Assembly: GCF_035582795.1 (NCBI RefSeq)
Contig: NC_134369.1
Coordinates: forward strand, 54,002,001 to 54,066,000
Source: Mycteria americana
Lineage: Eukaryota > Chordata > Aves > Ciconiiformes > Ciconiidae
Direction of reading: 5' to 3'
Length of the DNA stretch: 64,000 bases
The position numbers and the translations under genes were made by a program. Below, piece by piece: positions 1 through 10,812 of the stretch. Every line of letters begins with the position of its first letter. Position 1 is the stretch's first letter. The notes beneath the pieces were generated by a model. It was not told the origin of the DNA. It saw nothing but the letters and a program-made list of their open reading frames with translations, and ran no database searches.

Positions 1-2678
1 GTACCTTGAATACTAAAAGAACTCCTATTATGTGCCAAAGGGCTATATTCTGTATGAAACGTTAGTATCAGCATTCATCTGTGAATCTTAAAATACTTCA
101 AGTAGAGCATGTATTATTTTACTCATAAACTATCATGCTGACAGTTTAATGGTCTTGCGTACGTCACCCAGAAAGCCAATACTACAGCTGACAATTAATC
201 AAAGATTTTCTGACTCTCAATTCATATCATGACTTCGAGATGGTAGTTTTTCTTGGGCAGAAGCAGGCTGGAAGGTTCAGAGATTCCTTTGAAGTGAAGC
301 AGGTATAATAAGAAGCTAGGTAAAAAAGAAATTAGGGATCTTAGCTACTTCTGTTTTTGCAGGCCCAACCTCAGCCACCTTTCAATAACCTTATTTTCAT
401 TTCATGCAAATGTAGGCCATTTTCAAGTGCTCTCCAGTCAGGCATGTACATGCTTACTCACCCATAATCACTAGTCACCTTTTTTGATATTTAGCCTGAG
501 AGATACTCCTTATGGCTGGTCTGGGACACTTCACAGTAGTTTAATCAAAAGGGAAATTGCTCATACTCCAGTCTAATACTCAATTACTTCCTTTCAAAAA
601 CAGTTGAAAGTAATTTGCTCTCATCTGTGGGAATGTTTTAGAAAGAGAAGCCTATTCAACTAACCAGCTTGGACAGCTTCTCATCCACTCTGTCCCTGGA
701 AAGACTTACCTCCAGTTATGCTGCCTCCAAGGGAAGCATCACACAGATCACTTCTAGAAGTTCTGCTTCTAGAAGAGAGAATCCCTGAAGTGAGCCATCG
801 GCAAATTAGCAAAACAGCATTTGCCAGGCCTGCGGCACTGCTTGCAAAAGAATTGCTTACAATGATACGGATTCAAAAACAGAGGTGTATTGGGTTTGCA
901 TGGCAAGGTTTGGTAGCGGGGGTGCTACAGGGGTGGCTTCTGTGAGAAGCTGCTAGCAGCTTCCCCTATGTCCAATAGAGCCAATGCCACCAGCTCCAAG
1001 ACGGACCTGCCGCTGGGCAGGGCCAAGCCAATCAGCAACAGTGGTAGCGCCTCTGGGATAACATATTTAAGAAGGGGGGAAAAACTGCTGCAGAACAGCA
1101 GCCAGAGAGAGGAGTGAGAATATGTGAGAGAAACAACTCTGCAGGCACCAAGGTCAGTGAAGAAGGAGGGGGAGGAGGTGCTCCACACACCAGGGCAGAG
1201 ATTCTCCTGCAGCCCGGGGTGAAGACCATGGTGACGCAGGTTGTCCCCCTACAGCCCATGGAGGTTAACAACGGAGCAGATATCCACCTGCAGCCCGTGG
1301 AGGACCCCATGCCAGAGCAGGTGGATGTGCCCAAAGGAGACTGTGACCCCATGGGAAGCCCACACTGGAGCGGGCTCCTGGCAGGACTCCTGGAGAAAGA
1401 GGAGCCCACTCTGGAGCAGGTTTGCTGGCAGGACTTGTGACCCCGTGGGGGACGCATGCTGGAGCAGGCTGTTCCTGAAGACTGCACCCCTTGGAAGGGA
1501 CCCACACTGGAGCTGTTCGTGAAGAACTACAGCCCATGGGAAGGACTCACGTTGGAGAAGTTCGTGGAGGACTGTCTCCCGTGGGAGGGACCCCACGCTG
1601 GAGCAGGAGAAGAGTGTGAGGAGTCCTCCCCTGAGGGGGAAGGAGCGGCAGAGACGACGTGTGATGAACTGACCACAACCCCCATTCCCCATCCCCCTGT
1701 GCTGCTGGGGGGGAGGAGGGAGAGAAATTGGGAGTGAAGTTGAGCCTGGAAAGAAGGCAGGGGTGGGGGAAAGGTGTTTTAAGATTTAGTTTTTATTTTC
1801 TCATTACCATGGTCTGATTTGATCGGTAATAAATTAAACTAATTTCCCCAAGTTGAATCTGTTTTGCCTGTGACGGTAATTGGTGAATGATCTCTCCCTG
1901 CCCTTACCTCAACCCATGAGCTTTTTATTATATTTTCTCTCCCCCGTCCAGCTGAGGAGGGGAGTGATAGAGCGGCTTTGGTGGGCACCTGGCATCCAGC
2001 CAGGGTCAACCCACCACAAGAAAGTACTGGCAAAATGAAGGGAAATCACATATGAGAAAGTCTATAGAGAAATCTAGTGTAGGATGTATCCATGGTAGGC
2101 GGGGCAGGTAAATACCATGAAGGCAATTCCAGTCAGTGGCATTATACCAGTTTTTGCAGCTGCAGATCTACTCCAACACATCTGTCCTCTTGCAGTGAAA
2201 GCATATCACTCAGCTATCTCTATTCCCAAGTTCACATTCACTCCAGTAACCCTGCTTTCCAAGTCTTTTAGGCTTTATTAGTAATATAGTCAGGACCTAC
2301 TCTGCACCCCTGTTCCTCCAGAAGTTACACTACCTTCTCTCCGTTTTCAGTGAATGGATGTACATGTCCAAAGCAACCTGAGGTCTTTTGAAGGCTGTTT
2401 TACAACCAGTCCTTGTAAGGAACCTAGCTTAGGAGATACATTCCCCAGAGACAGCCTCAAGAAGGAAGTTCAGAGGCTGATCTATAACCCCTGCATCACC
2501 ATCTAGAGAAGTTTATTTCTCTCCACTGACTACAGAGGCCCCTAAGGACATTAAGCATCATCTCAACTAGCCATGTAAATATTTCATGGTGCCCAACATG
2601 TAAAAAGGACTGCAGGTAATAGCAACAGAATTAAAAGCAAGTAATATAATACAAGCAAAAAACTGACAGTGAACTTAC
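1..2678 (-). other. KCNK10: KCNK10 intron 4 (part)
   Basis: This is sequence left of exon 4, running off the window edge. Apart from the solo LTR at 886-2018 I see no gene, RNA or further mobile element; 1-880 and 2024-2676 look like ordinary intron. Confidence 0.9.
886..2018 (+). mobile_element. Solo LTR of an avian endogenous retrovirus (family A)
   Basis: A 1.13-kb element begins TGTATTGGGTTTG and ends CAACCCACCACA, so it has TG...CA ends. It shares both ends and much of its body with the element at 27836-28794. A TATA-like TATTTAA near 1066 and an AATAAA at about 1828 fit LTR promoter and polyadenylation signals. The flanks AGAGG (881-885) and AGAAA (2019-2023) could be a 5-bp target duplication decayed by two G-to-A changes. 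The middle (about 1240-1620) has imperfect repeats around the phrase GGAGCAGG. Open frames inside, such as 1114-1440, are not considered genes. No gag, pol or env sequence is attached. Confidence 0.75.
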
Positions 2679-2839
2679 TCTGAAAACCTTTTCCACTCTT
2701 GCGATACCCTTCCCAAAGATGGTTCCAAGTTGGTCTCCAATCCCAGCCAGCAAGAAGCCAAACAGTGGAATCCCAAAAATGGCATACAAGATGCAGAAAA
2801 CCTTGCCTCCAACAGTGCTTGGGGCAATGTTCCCGTACC
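2679..2839 (-). CDS. KCNK10: KCNK10 coding exon 4 (selectivity filter 1, M2)
   Basis: This 161-bp exon runs from acceptor CTCCTCAG (AG at 2841-2840) to donor GTAAGT (GT at 2678-2677). It completes G167 and encodes YGNIAPST, then the second membrane helix ([30 protein letters not shown]) and the start of the M2-M3 cytoplasmic loop (IARVEKVFR), ending on a codon boundary at residue 220. The pore signature GYGN and the hinge region [11 protein letters not shown] are intact. One oddity is STVGGK where TREK-1 and mammalian TREK-2 have STEGGK or RTEGGK, so an acidic residue at the outer mouth is valine here. The exons for M3, pore 2, M4 and the regulatory C-terminus must lie left of position 1. Confidence 0.97.
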
Positions 2840-5735
2840 CTGAGGAGAAATACAATTGTCAGACTCTCTGAACTTATACATGGCTTTTTAGAAAAACTAA
2901 TGGGTTTAGAAAAACTGCTGTTTCTGCAAGCATACCTTTGTTCCACATGTAATTCCTATTTACAGACTTTCCATGGCATGATGTCATTTCCCAGGTGAGC
3001 TACCCCCTGTGATTTAGTTCTTCTTGTAGCCTCAGTTACCCATATTTTCTATAGATTCAGGTCCTATCTAAAGTTGTTTGATTAATTAATCTAGCTTGAC
3101 TTATTGTGGCACAAAAATCCCTCCATGCTGGCCTGGTGCCTGCGTGCTGCTGCTCCTCTTGGGCTGTGCCAATGACTTCCTGACAGGAGTGTGATTCACC
3201 TGACAAGGCTCATTTTCAGTGGTTTGCTCATAATTTCCTCAGCCCCTCATCGCAGACTAGTTACACTATGGCCTCCAAACTGTACCCACACTATGTGAAT
3301 CTGCCCTTGAACTCCTTATTCAGTTCCCCTTTCAATTTGACAATAAAGAGCCTAACATTTGTATTTCATGAGGTTTTTTAATACCTTTTTACAACGAAGT
3401 TTTTAAGCCTTCCCTCTGAAGATCCTACTCCATTTATATTTAAAAATCATTATTGATGCTGTAATAAAGGTGCATACATGCCTTCCTTCCATCCTCTGTT
3501 AGGGTAACCTGGGGCTGTTGAAAAGATGACAGGTTCTGACCAAGACATAATTATCCAGCTGCATATCCTGAGTGAAAACTCTCATTTTGGCCCAAGTATG
3601 TTTGGGCATGTTTGGTTTCAATTCCCAGCCTTGTAACTCCAGATAAAATATTGGGAACATCTGATACTGGCAGAAAGGCAGCTCTCCACCTGTCCTATGC
3701 AGTAAACTACATGTAGTCACCACAGTTTGTTCAGGCACTTCTTCCCTTCCCCACGCTACCCATGTGAATTTAACCTTAGGAATCCATGTAGAGCATTATG
3801 ACTCCAGTAGCTATAGTATTTCTGTTAAAATGTTCATGTTAAAGAGAAAAAAACAAGAATTGTGGCAGTAATATTGGCACCTTTCTATTTAAGATCAGGT
3901 ATCTTTATTGAAATGTTATAGAGATTTGTATTCTGACTATACATAATTATTTAAATATTAACAATGATCACACAATCACAAATCACTGATTAAATAAAGT
4001 GGAAACACAGAGCATCCAGAGACATGGAGATCTAAGAGGGTGTCGTCTTCATCTACAGCAATTCCTCCTGGTCCTTGGGAATTCAGGCTGGGCTCCCAGG
4101 TCCTAATCCTGTTAGGTTTGTGACACTGGCATTGGATATATCTCTCTGTCGTGCGATGGTGAAAGGACTATGCTGACACACAGTACTACCTGCCCCTAAC
4201 CCACAGTCCTTTTCATGGCTGCATCTGTGATCACAGATTTCTCCTGAAAGTCCAAGAATATCCAGGCTCCGCAGGCCAGCAGGCTGACATTGACCAGGTA
4301 GTCTGTTTAGTGTTGGCCTAAGAGGAGCTCTAACAGGGCTCTGGTGGATAAAATAAAATCATTTTCATGCCCAGACACAATATGTAGACTTTACGCAGCC
4401 TCATTCATGAAGAATTTAAAGCAAATATGGCAAAAATCCAAGCTCTTTTCAATAAGTTATTTAAATAGCAGATGTCAACGAATATGCCTACATAATCCAT
4501 GCCTACATAGTGGCATTTATTTTAATGAGTAATTTAAAAGCTTGTCACTTGGGTCTATTGAGTAAACAAATATTAAGGGAGGGTTTTCTTACTTTTGATT
4601 CAGAAATGTTTTCCTTCTCGCTGCTCGCTGGTTTTATGCTACTGTTAAAAATACACGGTAATGTAGCTTAGTATATAGAGGAACACAGGGAGGAGTATGC
4701 TCTATACAATCGCTCTTTCACCCTCACTCTGACAACAAAGAAAAGGCAGAGCCAAAGGCACAGACTCCACTATTTGAGATGATCACCACAGCAAATCTTG
4801 TAACTGCCACAGGATTTTTTTTTTGCTTGTTGTATTACCTACATAAAGAACTTTCAGAATTCAGTCAGATTCTCACACTTTAATGAAGGGTTATGTGATG
4901 GTCAGATTAGTTGAAGAGAGGAACTGGCTCACAGAGGAGAGGATAAAAACCTTAGCATATGTAAGGCCAGCATTCAGAGATCAAGAGGCTAAATACATTG
5001 GACACAATGTATAGGGGGACAGATGATAAGGGCCTGAATAATGAACTTACTGAAATTAGTGGTTCGAGAAAAGTAAATGGAACAGTTCAATATACCCTTC
5101 ATCTAACACAGAGAAATGTGTCAATATTTCAAGGCCACAAATTCTAGAATGGAAAAAAAATGCTGGGTTTTTTTACACAATGTACAATTCGTTAAATTCC
5201 TTCCAATTATTAGTATGAAAGCGAGAAAGGATTTTAAAAAGGATGTGATACTTATGTGAATACATTTCCAGTTACAAGGAGCAAGGTATGAGAAGAATTA
5301 TTTATATCAAACTTCAGAGCATAAGCCAAAATTGTACAGGAAGAAAGTTACCCTTATGGGTAAATTCATCTAGAACATTAAAATCCAAATTCCTAGCAAC
5401 CATAGAATAGGTATTTCATTGGGTATGGTTCTTGATCATTGTAGTGAAAGTTAAGACCACCTGCATCTACATCAAGAACAGGGTTATAAAGCCTTAGCTA
5501 CATCAGTGCTACTTGTTTTCAGTTCAGCATTGCTAGTCTAGCCTAACTGTGTAAACAGCTTCTGATATCGACCCAGAGGCTCAATGCCCTTGACACATAC
5601 CGGAGCCATACCTTCTGAGAATTGAGAAATAGAGTTCAGCCACTTCATTTCTTTGTGATCTACCTTCCTCAAATTTATTTCATTATCCAGGTCTCAGTGT
5701 GACTATGTATTTTAAAAGATAAACAATAAACATAC
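2840..5735 (-). other. KCNK10: KCNK10 intron 3
   Basis: This 2.9-kb phase-1 intron splits the selectivity-filter glycine codon. Splice sites are canonical GT-AG. No repeats or exon-like segments were recognised. Confidence 0.95.
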
Positions 5736-5853
5736 CTATTGTTGTGATGACTGTTCCAGCAAAGAAAAAGGCACTTCCAAGGTCCCAATGACTGCTGTTG
5801 TTAGAGGAATTTCCTATGGGACTGACCCCTGCATTATCAGCATCAATAGCATG
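5736..5853 (-). CDS. KCNK10: KCNK10 coding exon 3 (cap end and pore helix 1)
   Basis: This 118-bp exon runs from an acceptor TTTGCAG (AG at 5855-5854) to a GT donor at 5735-5734 (GTATGT). It encodes residues 128-166 plus the first base of glycine 167. The order is the end of the cap helix ([10 protein letters not shown]), a loop with overlapping N-glycosylation sequons (NSS and NNSS, residues 142-147), [13 protein letters not shown], and pore helix 1 ending TVITTI. The histidine in SHW (residue 149) aligns with the extracellular proton sensor of TREK-1 (H126) and TREK-2 (H151). The intron cuts the first selectivity filter TIGYG after one base of its glycine codon, so the exon cannot act without exon 4. 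Confidence 0.97.
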
Positions 5854-6712
5854 CTGCAAAGAAAGAGACAACAAATCAGCCTTATGCATGCCTTACCATA
5901 TCCTATGCAAGTCAGTATAGGCTCCAAAGGGGAATTTCTAGGACCATGGGAACACCTTAGATTTAAACTTTTTAACACCCGCTCAAAGTATAGTAGCATC
6001 CTCTGTACACAAGAGCTGAATATATGACTGATCTAAATAGCTATTAAGGTGGAAGAAAGATACAATGCACAGGCAAATGACAAAAGATACAAAGCAATTG
6101 AGAAGTAGAGAACCGACACCAGAAAGAGATCCATAAATATCGTTCTTGTAGCAATAACTGCCAAAGGAAAAATTCCCCAATGGGAGCAGCTGATGTTAGA
6201 AGCAGCAAGAAGGGTGGTAAATACAAATAATGTTCGTGAAGTCAACTGAAGCTAGTCAGCCACGGATTTTAATCCCTAGACAATTAATAATTGATTAAGT
6301 TATTTGTATTTTATGCTAACTAAAGAAAAAATAGGATATATATATCCCTTTTGAAATTAACAAATAGGATAGCTATGGAAATATCATGAAACAACTTTGT
6401 GATCAGCTAGGACTTCCCAGTTGCCACACTGGACATGATCACATGTCCACAAATATAGCATGGTATGGAGACTCCCAGATAGTGCTTGAATGAGCTAAAT
6501 CCAGAACAGAAGCTGAGGTAGCTGTACTGCTTCCAGGTCACTGTCCTATATCTCATACAGCACTGAATCAAACCAGGCAGACATATCAGCCTGCTGAATG
6601 TTTGCTTGGGAATTTCTAAAAATGCACCCTATTTTATCATGGGGACATACACATTTGCCTTTCATTGCAGCTTCACAGTCCAAAGGAAGATAGAACTAAA
6701 TACATCAGCCTC

Positions 6713-7308
6713 GGTGCTGGTTTTGGCTGGGGTAGAGTTAATTTTCTTCACAGTAGCTAGTATGGTGCAATGTTTTAGATTTGTGCTGGAAACAGTGTTA
6801 TTATTAGGGATGTTTTAGCCATTGCTGAGCAGTGCTTACACAGAGTCAAGGCCTTTTCTGCTTCTCACACCACCGACCAGCGAGTAGGCTGGGGGTGCAC
6901 AAAAAGTGGGGAGGGGACACAGCTGGGACAGCTGACCCCAACTGACCAAAGGGATTTTTCACACCATATGGCATCATGCTCAGCATATAAAGCTGGGGGA
7001 AGAAGAAGGAAGTCGGGGGGGAATGCTCGGAGTGATGGCGTTTGTCTTCTCAAGTAACCATTCTGCATGATGGGGCCCTGCTTTCCTGGAGGTGGCTGAA
7101 CACCTGCCTGCCGCTGGGAAGTAATGAATGAATTCCTTGTTTTGCTTTGCTTGTGTGCACGGCTTTTGCTTTCCCTATTAAACTGTCTTTATCTCAACCC
7201 ATGAGTTTTCTCACTTTTACTCTTCCGATTCTCTCCCCCATCCCACTAAGGGGGAGTGAACGAGCGGCTGTGTGGGGCTTAGTTGCCAGCTGGGGTTAAG
7301 CCATGACA
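6713..7308 (+). mobile_element. 5' LTR of non-autonomous provirus (family B)
   Basis: This 596-bp LTR ends CCATGACA. Its first base is G where the family has T (GGTGCTGG for TGTGCTGG). It has TATAAA at 6986-6991, ATTAAA at 7177-7182, and a 3' portion resembling the family A LTR (phrases CTCAACCCATGAG and GAGCGGCT). Together with the copy at 10219-10812 it bounds a provirus with target duplication GCCTC (6708-6712 and 10813-10817). By eye the two LTRs differ at roughly one base in ten, implying an old insertion. Confidence 0.88.
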
Positions 7309-7316
7309 GTCCTTTT

Positions 7317-7334
7317 TGGCACCCAGTGAAGGGC
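7317..7334 (+). other. Putative primer binding site of the provirus
   Basis: Eight bases after the 5' LTR an 18-mer begins TGGCACCCA and ends GGGC. It matches the tRNA-Lys(1,2) primer-binding sequence known from other retroviruses at about 13 of 18 positions by eye. The position is right; the tRNA assignment is tentative. Confidence 0.4.
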
Positions 7335-7639
7335 TTAAAGGGTTCGAGATAAAGACAGATTTGATTGGAAAGTGCTAGATCAAATTTATAGCTGTTACTG
7401 TTGTTTAGCTACTAATTGGGAGGCTTCTGTGCTTGCCATGGGGCTTGATTGCCTTACTGTGTATTAAAGTCTAGTGCTCATTAAAGGCTGCTTTTTGCTT
7501 TTGCTGCTTATCATCTCACTCTGCTGTGACTGGGAACATTTTGATAAGAGCAATGGTGATGTGCCTGGGCTGGCAGATGGCCAGGGCATCGCTGCTGTTT
7601 CTGTGCTGCTCTGCTGGACAGGCTGGAACTCCAGTGTGA

Positions 7640-9730
7640 ACTCAAGTTGAAGGGACTGTGACCTGTGGGTAGAGTTCACACAGGAGCAGGACACCCTGAA
7701 GCATCTTTGGACGTGGATAAGCCCATACCGGAGCAGGTACATCTCACAGAATCATAGAATCATAGAATCATTTAGGTTGGAAAAGACCTCTAAGATCATC
7801 AAGTCCAACCGTTAACCTAGCACTGCCAAGTCCACCACTAAACCATGTCCCTAAGCACCACATCTGCACCTCTTTTAAATACCTCCAGGGATGGTGACTC
7901 AACCACTTCCCTGGGCAGCCTGTTCCAATACTTCACAACCCTTTCAGTGAAGAAATTTTTCCTAATATCCAATTGAAACCTCCCCTCATGCAACTTGAGG
8001 CCATTTCCTCTTGTCCTATCACTTCTTACTTGGGAGAAGAGACCCACACCCACCTCTCTACAACCTCCTTTCAGGTAGTTGTAGAGAGCGATAAGGTCTC
8101 CCCTCAGCCTCCTTTTCTCCAGGCTAAACAACCCCAGTTCCCTCAGCCGCTCCTCATCAGACTTGTGCTCCACACCCTTCACCAGCTTCGTTGCCCTTCT
8201 CTGGACACGCTCCAGCACCTCAATGTCTTTCTGGTAGTGAGGGGCCCAAAACTGAACACAGTATTCGAGGTGCGGCCTCACCAGTGCTGAGTACAGGGGG
8301 ACAACCACTTCCCTACTCCTGCTGGCCACACCATTTCTGATACAAGCCAGGATGCTGTTGCCCTTCTTAGCCACCTGGGCACATTGCCGGCTCATGTTCA
8401 GCTGGCTGTCGACCAACACTCCCAGGTCCTTTTCCACCAGGCAGCTTTCCAGCCACTCTTCCCCAAGTCTGTAGCGTTGCATGGGGTTGTTGTGACCCAA
8501 GTGCAGGACCCAGCACTTAGTTTTGTTGAATCTCATACAGTTGGCCTCAGCCCACCGATCCAGCCTGTCCAGATCCCTCTGCAGAGCCTTCCTACCCTCA
8601 AGCAGATCAACACTCCTGCACAACTTGATGCCATCTGCAAACTTACTGAGGGTGCACTCGATCCCCTCGTCCAGGTCATTGATAAAGATATTAAACAGAA
8701 CTGGCCCCAATGCTGAACCCTGGGGAACACCACCTGTGACCAGCTACCAACTAGATTTAACTCCATTCACCACCACTCTTTAGGCTTGGCCATCCAGCCA
8801 GTTTTTTACCCAGCAAAGAGCACACGCGTCCAAGCCATGAGCAGCCAGTTTCTCCAGGAGAATGATGTGGGAAACCGTGTCAAAGGCTTTACTAAAGCCT
8901 AGCTAGACAACATGCACAGCCTTTCCCTCATCCACTACGTGGGTCACCTTGTCATAGAAGGAGATCAGGTTAGACAAGCAGGACCTGCCTTTCATAAACC
9001 CATGCTGACTGGGCCTGATCACCTGGTTGTCCTGTACATGCCGCATGATGGCACTCAAGGTGATCTGCTCCATAACCTTCCCTGGCACTGAGGTCAGACT
9101 GACAGGCCTGTAGTTCCCCGGAGCCTCCTTCCAGCACTTCTTGTAGATGGGCATCACATTTGTTAACTTCCAGTCAACTGGGACCTCCCCGGTTAGCCAG
9201 CACTGCTGATAAATGACTGAAAGTGGCTTAGGGAGCACTTCTGGCTTCTCATATTGTCTGTGGCCGTGGTTATGTCTGTGCCACAGCAGCTATACCTCTG
9301 AAGGGATTGTGGCCCAAGGATAAGTCCAAAATGGAGAAGGTACACCTTGAAGCATCAGTGGCTGCGCATGAGGTCATGCTGGAGCACTTCAAAGCATGTG
9401 GCCATGGATAAGCCCATAACAGAGCAGGAACAGCCCTGGAGGGACTGCAGCCATGGGTAAGACCATGTTGGAGCAGGTTTACTTCTGAAGGGACTGTGGC
9501 TGTGGGTAAGGCCACGCTGGAGTAGGTATATCTCTGAAGGCATTGTGGCCCATGGAGAAGGCAACACTGGGACAGGTGCACCTCAAAGTGACTGTGGCTG
9601 TGGATAAGTCTATGCCGCAGCAGGTATACCCCTGGAGAGACTGTAGCTCATAGATAAGGCTCCACTTGGAGCAGGTACGCCCCTAAGGGACTGCATTCTG
9701 TGGATAAGTCCAAGCCGGAGCAGGGGCAAG
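7640..9730 (+). repeat. ~50-bp tandem repeat array inside the provirus, split by CR1
   Basis: Units of about 49-50 bp follow the pattern GGTAYACCTCTGAAG, then GGACTGTGG, then GGATAAG, then GGAGCAGG. Two to three units lie left of the CR1 and about nine lie right of it. The unit from 9481 to about 9529 is one clear example. The period is not a multiple of three, so the array is unlikely to encode protein. Related units occur in the family A LTR. Confidence 0.8.
7745..9240 (-). mobile_element. CR1 LINE, 5'-truncated, inactive
   Basis: This is a minus-strand CR1 retrotransposon of 1.5 kb. Its 3' end, at the left, has the typical avian tail of short ATTCTATG-type repeats (7745-7770). It keeps part of the reverse transcriptase and its C-terminal extension, in two open blocks (about 9238-8903 and 8710-7838). 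It is dead: a TAG stop at about 8901-8899 interrupts the motif A region, the LDFSKAFD-type motif reads LGFSKAF, and the FADD box reads FADG, so both catalytic aspartate motifs are damaged. It is truncated within the reverse transcriptase, as most CR1 copies are. It landed inside the tandem repeat array, whose unit resumes directly on the other side. Confidence 0.95.
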
Positions 9731-10218
9731 GGGAGGAGTTCATTGCAATGTTAAACCTGATGGTCTGGTCCAAAAGGGCCAGGGGTGGAGACTGTAATGG
9801 AAATACCTTTAAATTGTTGTAACCCAGGATTTGAAATGAATGTTATAGGAATTACTATAGCAGGAACCACCTGAACCAATGGAGGACAAGCCTTACAAGA
9901 TGCAATGCAAGTGCAGCAGTGACCCGACCTGAGCTGGCTTTGGTGCCCAGTAACTCCACGCAACACACCACCTCTCCTGTCCTGAGTGACCACCAGAACA
10001 GATGGAGCCCAAAGTCATGGACTCAATGAATTCAATGGACATTTTGTGGACATTTATGGACATTTTACAGACATTTCACAGGGGTGGTCCATAGAATAAG
10101 GGAATTATATCTGTGTATTATATCAAAGGATGGGAAGGGGGATGGTGGTTAATGAGGATGTATTGGATAGTGTGGTACTTGAGCATGGCAGAAATGGTAT
10201 GGAATAAGGGGTGGAGAA

Positions 10219-10812
10219 CGTGCTGGTTTTGTCTGGGATAGAGTTGATTTTCTTCACAGTAGCTAGTATGGGGCTATGTTTTGGATTTGTGCTGGAAACA
10301 GTGTTGATAATTCAAGGATGTTTTTGTTATTGCTGAGCAGTGCTTACACAGAATCAAGGCCTTTTCTGCTTCTCACGCAACCCCACCAGTGAGGAGGCTG
10401 TGGGTGCACAAGAAGCTGGGAGGGGACACAGCTGGGACAGCTGACCCCACTGACCAAAGGGATGTTCCATACCATAGGACGTCATGCTCAGCATATAAAG
10501 CTGGGGGAAGAAGAAGGAAGGGGAGGATGTTTTGAGTTTTGGCATTTTGTCTTCTCAAGTAACCTTTATGCATGATGGAGCCCTGCTTTCCTAGAGATGG
10601 CTGAACAACTGCCTGCCCATGGGAAGGAGTGAATGAATTCCTTCTTTTGCTTTGCTTGTGTGAGCAGCTTTTGCTTTCCCTGTTAAACTGTCTGTATCTC
10701 AACCCATGAGTTTTCTCACTTTTACTCTTCCGATTCTGTCCCCCATCCCACCGGGGGGAGTGAGCGAGCAGCTATGTAGTGCTTAGTTGCTGGCTGGGGT
10801 TAAACCACGACA
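10219..10812 (+). mobile_element. 3' LTR of non-autonomous provirus (family B)
   Basis: This 594-bp LTR is homologous along its whole length to 6713-7308 and ends CCACGACA. It is preceded by a purine-rich tract (AAGGGGTGGAGAA, about 10206-10218) that fits a polypurine tract. TATAAA lies at 10494-10499. It is followed by GCCTC at 10813-10817, matching the 5-bp duplication on the left of the provirus. Confidence 0.88.

Larger units (their letters stand above)
6713..10812 (+). mobile_element. Non-autonomous endogenous retrovirus with nested CR1
   Basis: The provirus is 4.1 kb long: LTR, a 2.9-kb interior, LTR. After removing the nested CR1 (7745-9240) the interior is only about 1.4 kb and shows no recognisable gag, pol or env coding. 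Instead it has a leader, an array of roughly 50-bp tandem repeats (about 7640-9730) and a unique stretch before the polypurine tract. It must have been mobilised by proteins from another element. It lies in KCNK10 intron 2, antisense to the gene. The 5-bp target duplication suggests a gamma- or ERVL-like rather than alpharetroviral origin, but class cannot be settled without pol. Confidence 0.85.

Noticed and set aside
1114..1440. 108-codon open frame with repeated LQP/GVE-type phrases
   Set aside because: It lies inside the family A LTR and follows its tandem units; the second LTR copy does not preserve it.
5983..6245. Hydrophobic minus-strand frames that look like membrane segments
   Set aside because: They are overlapping short frames in AT-rich intron right next to exon 3; none joins a KCNK10 exon in frame or resembles a channel segment.
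7838..8710. 290-codon minus-strand frame
   Set aside because: Not a host gene: it is the C-terminal part of CR1 reverse transcriptase and is listed with that element.
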